Part shown: positions 1 to 5,934 of the stretch, piece after piece
Layout: every line of letters begins with the position of its first letter
How positions within the stretch are numbered: the first letter of the stretch is position 1
Source: Candidatus Omnitrophota bacterium
Lineage (GTDB): Bacteria; Omnitrophota; Koll11; Zapsychrales; Aceulaceae
Length of the DNA: 5,934 nt
Assembly (NCBI GenBank): GCA_029931885.1
Contig: JAOZRJ010000105.1
Coordinates: 1-5,934 of the forward strand
Direction of reading: 5' to 3'
Translations under genes and position numbers: made by a program
Notes under the pieces: model-generated
Told to the model about the DNA's origin: nothing
Database searches by the model: none
Seen by the model: only the letters and a program-made list of their open reading frames with translations

Positions 1-2950
<2,950 letters not shown>

Positions 2951-2958
2951 TTTTTTCA

Positions 2959-2966
2959 CACCTTTT
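2959..2966 (-). promoter_or_regulatory. Ribosome binding site that decides the gmd start
   Basis: The coding strand reads AAAAGGTG, followed by 8 bases and then ATG 2950. This is the best Shine-Dalgarno match seen in the window. It overlaps the alternative GTG at 2959-2957 and so cannot serve it, which favours the ATG. Confidence 0.6.
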
Positions 2967-2995
2967 AAAGATATGTATACTTATATTCTAAAGGA

Positions 2996-4315
2996 TTAAG
3001 GTTCTTTTATATCACAGATTTGATGTCGGCTCAACAACTTATGTCCTGAGACAGAAATACCTACCATTACCCAAAAAAGAGACGAAAGCTTTAGCGAATA
3101 AAGGTGAGTGTCAACAAAACTGTGAGCTAAGAAAATCAGACACCCAATCCAAATTCCAAAAAGCAAAACACTCAAATCCTTGTCTTCTTCTTTACCTAGA
3201 AGAACGCTACTAAAAATTGTTTTCAAAAAACTCCATAGTATCCACAAAAAACATCCAAGTCCGAGCACTCCTGTTTCCGCAGCCATTTGAACATAACAAT
3301 TATGAGCAAAACTTGGATCATACGTAGCATATCCTGCACCCCTTCTTCGATATTGTTTCTTTTGAAAAGTCTGCATAAAAGTATTAGGTCCATGACCCAG
3401 TAACGGCTTATCCCAAACCATTTTAAGGCTATCTATCCAAAGATTTTTTCTCCATCCTATCGTTGACAAAATTTGCTCAGGACTAAGCCTAGATTTCTCT
3501 TCCACGCTAGAGGGCATAAAAACAAAAAGACAAGATGCCAAAACAGTTAAAGCAATTGCTGATAATAAAAAAATCTTTTTATTTTTCAAAAAAAGAAAAA
3601 TGCCTCCACCAAAAATAACAGCTAGCCATGCTCCTCGCGAGAAGGTAACAATCGTAGTCCATGCAATCAAAATAAAAAGCACACAAGCTATAATCTTCCT
3701 AATCCTACTTTCCTTTCCAATCGTCAAGAAACTATAACTTAGAGCTAGAGGAAACAACAAGTACCCACCTAAATCATTTCCCGTATAAAAACAACTCGTA
3801 GCCCTTCCAGAGAATCCAGAATCACAAAAAAAACTTTTTCCTGTAATATAAAATTGAGCAAGGCTATCAACGCAAACCGAAGTCACGGAAAACAAAAAAA
3901 CAAACAGAGCAACAATAATATGTTTCTTTTCAGTAAAAAATTCTAAAACTAGAAAATAAATAACAAACCATTCAAGTATTTTAGAAATTAAGCCGTGCAA
4001 AGAATGAAGCGGCACGCGACTCCACAAAGCGGAGAGAAGACAAATATAAAGAAAAATTACAATTGGAAGGTTTAAGAAGCTATTTTTAACCTTAAAACCA
4101 TTTAAAAATTGTTGAATTCTTTCTTTAAAAGTTAGATCTTTAAATGTACCAAAAATTATTAAAACAAACCTTTTCACAAGCCATAAAAAAAAGGCTGCCC
4201 CAACACAGCTTTCGATAACAGCATTACCAAAAGGAAGCCAAAAAATTAATAAATATAAAAAAAATCTAATTAAACTATCAATTTTATTCTGAAAATCCTT
4301 CACGTTTATATTCAA
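2996..4315 (-). CDS. O-antigen ligase/polymerase-like (Wzy_C family) membrane protein
   Basis: A 439-aa integral membrane protein with about ten or more predicted helices (for example 15-55, 82-98, 113-127, 133-152, 181-199, 207-224, 230-243, 247-266, 348-371, 382-400, 410-424). Family motifs are SCFYTGNDLGGYL (174-186), VTFSRGAW (223-230), GWRKNLW (287-293), PLLGHGPNTF (304-313) and AHNCYVQMAAETGVLGLG (337-354). Basic residues and a histidine (H338) in the large periplasmic loop match the WaaL/Wzy_C pattern, where the protein joins undecaprenyl-pyrophosphate-linked glycan to an acceptor or to another repeat unit. Sequence does not separate ligase from polymerase. The start is weak: the frame begins with TTG (4315-4313), ten bases after the upstream stop, and the only purine-rich site, AAGGGAG, is about 18 bases away. 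GTG at codon 5 is an alternative; an in-frame TAA upstream rules out a much longer protein. A partial paralogue ends the operon at 1-991. Confidence 0.9.
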   Translation of the reverse strand: MNINVKDFQNKIDSLIRFFLYLLIFWLPFGNAVIESCVGAAFFLWLVKRFVLIIFGTFKDLTFKERIQQFLNGFKVKNSFLNLPIVIFLYICLLSALWSRVPLHSLHGLISKILEWFVIYFLVLEFFTEKKHIIVALFVFLFSVTSVCVDSLAQFYITGKSFFCDSGFSGRATSCFYTGNDLGGYLLFPLALSYSFLTIGKESRIRKIIACVLFILIAWTTIVTFSRGAWLAVIFGGGIFLFLKNKKIFLLSAIALTVLASCLFVFMPSSVEEKSRLSPEQILSTIGWRKNLWIDSLKMVWDKPLLGHGPNTFMQTFQKKQYRRRGAGYATYDPSFAHNCYVQMAAETGVLGLGCFLWILWSFLKTIFSSVLLGKEEDKDLSVLLFGIWIGCLIFLAHSFVDTHLYSLKLSSLFWVMVGISVSGHKLLSRHQICDIKEP

Positions 4316-4325
4316 AAAAGAATAG

Positions 4326-5738
4326 TTAATATGCTCCCTTACCTTTTAAAACAACAGGAATTGTTTGAAGAAGAATGTTAAAGTCTAACCAAAATGACCA
4401 ATTCTTTATATACCAAATATCCCATTTAATTAATCTCTGAAAAGAAATATCACTTCTCCCTCGAATCTGCCAAAGGCCTGTAATGCCAGGCCTCACCCCA
4501 AGTCGTTTAAGCTGACGAAGATCTTCCTTCTCGATTTGCTCAATCGGAAGAGGTCTTGGTCCGACTAAACTCATCTCTCCTTTTAAAACATTAATAATTT
4601 GCGGCAATTCATCTAAACTGTATCGCCTCAAAAATCGCCCTATATTTGTAATTCGGGGGTCTTTACGTATTTTAAAAATAGGCCCGTCAGCCTCATTACT
4701 TTGACGAAATTGTTCAATATCTTTATCTGCATCTTTTTTCATACTACGAAACTTATACATATTAAAAACTTTTCCACTCCTTCCATACCTTTTTGAAGAA
4801 TAGAAAGGACGACCTCTGCTATCTAGACAAATAACCAACGAAAGGATTATAAAAAACGGAAGAAGAAGAATGAAAACAAGCAAGCTAATTAATAAATCAA
4901 AAATTCTTTTTCCAACCTGCTTACGCTCTCTATTAATATCTGAATACTCTAAAATTGGAATAAGCCCAATATTATACCTGAAGAAATCGCCACTCGTCAG
5001 CCCAAACCCTTGAGGGACAACTCGAACAGCAACTCCAAGCTCTTTGGCTTCTTCAAGCAATTTAAGAAAAACATTGCTATCATGATGAATTGTAATAAAA
5101 ATTTGATCAATAAACTTTCTCTGAGCAATTGCCTGAAACTCTGAAAGCTTTCCTAAAACATTTTCCTTCTCTAGATTTTTGTAATCATCTAAAAACCCAA
5201 CAATTTTTAAACCCAAACTAGGACGTTTTTTAATTTCTTGAGCTAATGCATTGCCAACCTTCCCGGACCCAACAATTAAAACGTTTATATTGTTATACCC
5301 GTGAGCCACTAAATATTCAACAAGAAATCTTTTAACAATACGCCATATGGAAAGTGCAAACATCATTAAAATAGATCCAGCAAGAATGACAGAGCGCGGC
5401 AGTCCTTCAATTTTTAAAGCATAAACCGCAACAATTGCAAAAATAGCTGAAAAAATAACAGCCTTTAAAACCAACCAAACCTCAAACCCTTCAAAGATAT
5501 CCCGACGGGTCTGATAAAGCCGATTAATGTTCGCAAAAACAATGACAAGAAGAATCCAGAAAATAAATATTGCACGAAAAGGATTCTCTACTCCAAGTAA
5601 CAATCGATTAAATGAAACATCAAAAGTAAATGATTTTTGGCGAATAACACACGCTAGATAAATACACATATAACTAAGACATATATCTATAAAAACATAA
5701 AAACTTTTAACGCTAATCTTTTTAACCCTATTGTACAT
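4326..5738 (-). CDS. Polyprenyl-phosphate sugar-1-phosphate transferase (WbaP/WcaJ type)
   Basis: This 470-aa inner-membrane enzyme should start glycan assembly by moving a sugar 1-phosphate from a UDP-sugar to undecaprenyl phosphate. The N-terminal half has about four helices (near 12-32, 55-72, 88-108, 115-132), then a cytoplasmic Rossmann-like CoA_binding_3 domain with VGSGKVG (156-162) and GFLDD (181-185). A hydrophobic segment with a helix-breaking proline (280-303, P294) leads to the catalytic bacterial sugar transferase domain: YKFRSM (328-333), [14 protein letters not shown] (351-364), [17 protein letters not shown] (374-390) with the D376-E377 dyad, LVGPRP (391-396) and [13 protein letters not shown] (416-428). 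Length suits the WbaP/WcaJ class. The motifs do not tell glucose from galactose or another sugar, so no symbol is given. ATG 5738 has GGGG seven bases upstream (5749-5746), and its first codons overlap the end of the preceding GT26 gene by 11 bases. Confidence 0.95.
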   Translation of the reverse strand: MYNRVKKISVKSFYVFIDICLSYMCIYLACVIRQKSFTFDVSFNRLLLGVENPFRAIFIFWILLVIVFANINRLYQTRRDIFEGFEVWLVLKAVIFSAIFAIVAVYALKIEGLPRSVILAGSILMMFALSIWRIVKRFLVEYLVAHGYNNINVLIVGSGKVGNALAQEIKKRPSLGLKIVGFLDDYKNLEKENVLGKLSEFQAIAQRKFIDQIFITIHHDSNVFLKLLEEAKELGVAVRVVPQGFGLTSGDFFRYNIGLIPILEYSDINRERKQVGKRIFDLLISLLVFILLLPFFIILSLVICLDSRGRPFYSSKRYGRSGKVFNMYKFRSMKKDADKDIEQFRQSNEADGPIFKIRKDPRITNIGRFLRRYSLDELPQIINVLKGEMSLVGPRPLPIEQIEKEDLRQLKRLGVRPGITGLWQIRGRSDISFQRLIKWDIWYIKNWSFWLDFNILLQTIPVVLKGKGAY

Positions 5739-5934
5739 TTTTAGACCCCATTAAATGCTTTACAAAGTCCTGAATTAGATAAAAAATAAATTTAGTATTA
5801 CCTATCAAATATCTCCTCCATAACCTCTTTGGTTCACAACACAGCCTAAAAAACCATTCTAGTCCTACAGCTTGCATCCACTTAGGAGCTTGCGCCTTAG
5901 TCCCTGCTAAAAAATCAAATGCTGCCCCAACTCC
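5728..5934 (-). CDS. WecG/TagA/CpsF family (GT26) glycosyltransferase, C-terminal fragment
   Basis: An open frame enters from the right edge and ends at TAG 5730-5728, giving the last 68 residues. It was missed by a complete-ORF search because its start lies outside the window. It opens with [12 protein letters not shown] and continues [29 protein letters not shown], the C-terminal signature of the GT26 family (WecG, TagA, CpsF), whose members are about 240-260 aa; roughly a quarter is visible. These enzymes add the second sugar to an undecaprenyl-pyrophosphate-linked first sugar at the cytoplasmic face; the basic, aromatic C-terminus is the part linked to membrane association. It overlaps the initiating transferase gene by 11 bases in another frame, so the two are probably translated together and may act in succession. 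Donor sugar cannot be inferred. Family is clear; whether the full gene is intact cannot be seen. Confidence 0.9.
   Translation of the reverse strand, partial: GVGAAFDFLAGTKAQAPKWMQAVGLEWFFRLCCEPKRLWRRYLIGNTKFIFYLIQDFVKHLMGSKNVQ

Noticed and set aside
2961..2994. Possible hairpin CCTTT...AAAGG in the gmd leader that could hide the ribosome binding site
   Set aside because: Five-base arms around a long AT-rich loop are too weak, and expected by chance in this composition.
2967..2995. Promoter or terminator in the short spacer between the first Wzy_C gene and gmd
   Set aside because: The gap is only 45 bases to the chosen ATG. I saw no convincing -35/-10 pair and no GC-rich stem followed by T, so read-through is simpler.

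Overview
The window holds one strand of a surface-polysaccharide locus: six genes, all on the minus strand, read from high to low coordinates. They are packed with gaps of 4 to 45 bases or short overlaps, which suggests one transcript. Both ends are cut: the first gene enters from the right edge and the last runs off the left edge. No promoter, terminator, tRNA, rRNA, CRISPR array or mobile element was found, and no stretch above 300 bases lacks a gene.

In transcription order: (1) the C-terminal end of a WecG/TagA/CpsF (GT26) glycosyltransferase; (2) a polyprenyl-phosphate sugar-1-phosphate transferase of the WbaP/WcaJ type, which would put the first sugar on the lipid carrier; (3) a polytopic O-antigen ligase/polymerase-like (Wzy_C) protein; (4) gmd, GDP-mannose 4,6-dehydratase; (5) fcl, GDP-L-fucose synthase; (6) a second, 5'-complete Wzy_C-type membrane protein that continues past base 1. 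Together they suggest chain initiation on undecaprenyl phosphate, early glycosyl transfer, supply of GDP-L-fucose, and polymerisation or ligation of the finished glycan at the membrane. Flippase and fucosyltransferase genes are not in view.

The DNA is visibly AT-rich (roughly one third G+C by eye), with many A/T runs. An initiating transferase together with O-antigen ligase-like proteins fits a diderm, Gram-negative-type bacterium. The sequence alone does not fix the phylum; an uncultured low-GC lineage is plausible, but that is a guess.

The enzymes are familiar families. The two less ordinary points are at the left end. The sixth gene has no stop codon inside the window, so a search for complete ORFs misses it; it is colinear with gene 3 over most of its visible length. 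It also carries a perfect 15-bp tandem repeat encoding SSKEF, placed where gene 3 has the linker before its large periplasmic loop. The repeat length is a multiple of three, so copy-number change would lengthen or shorten the protein without a frameshift.
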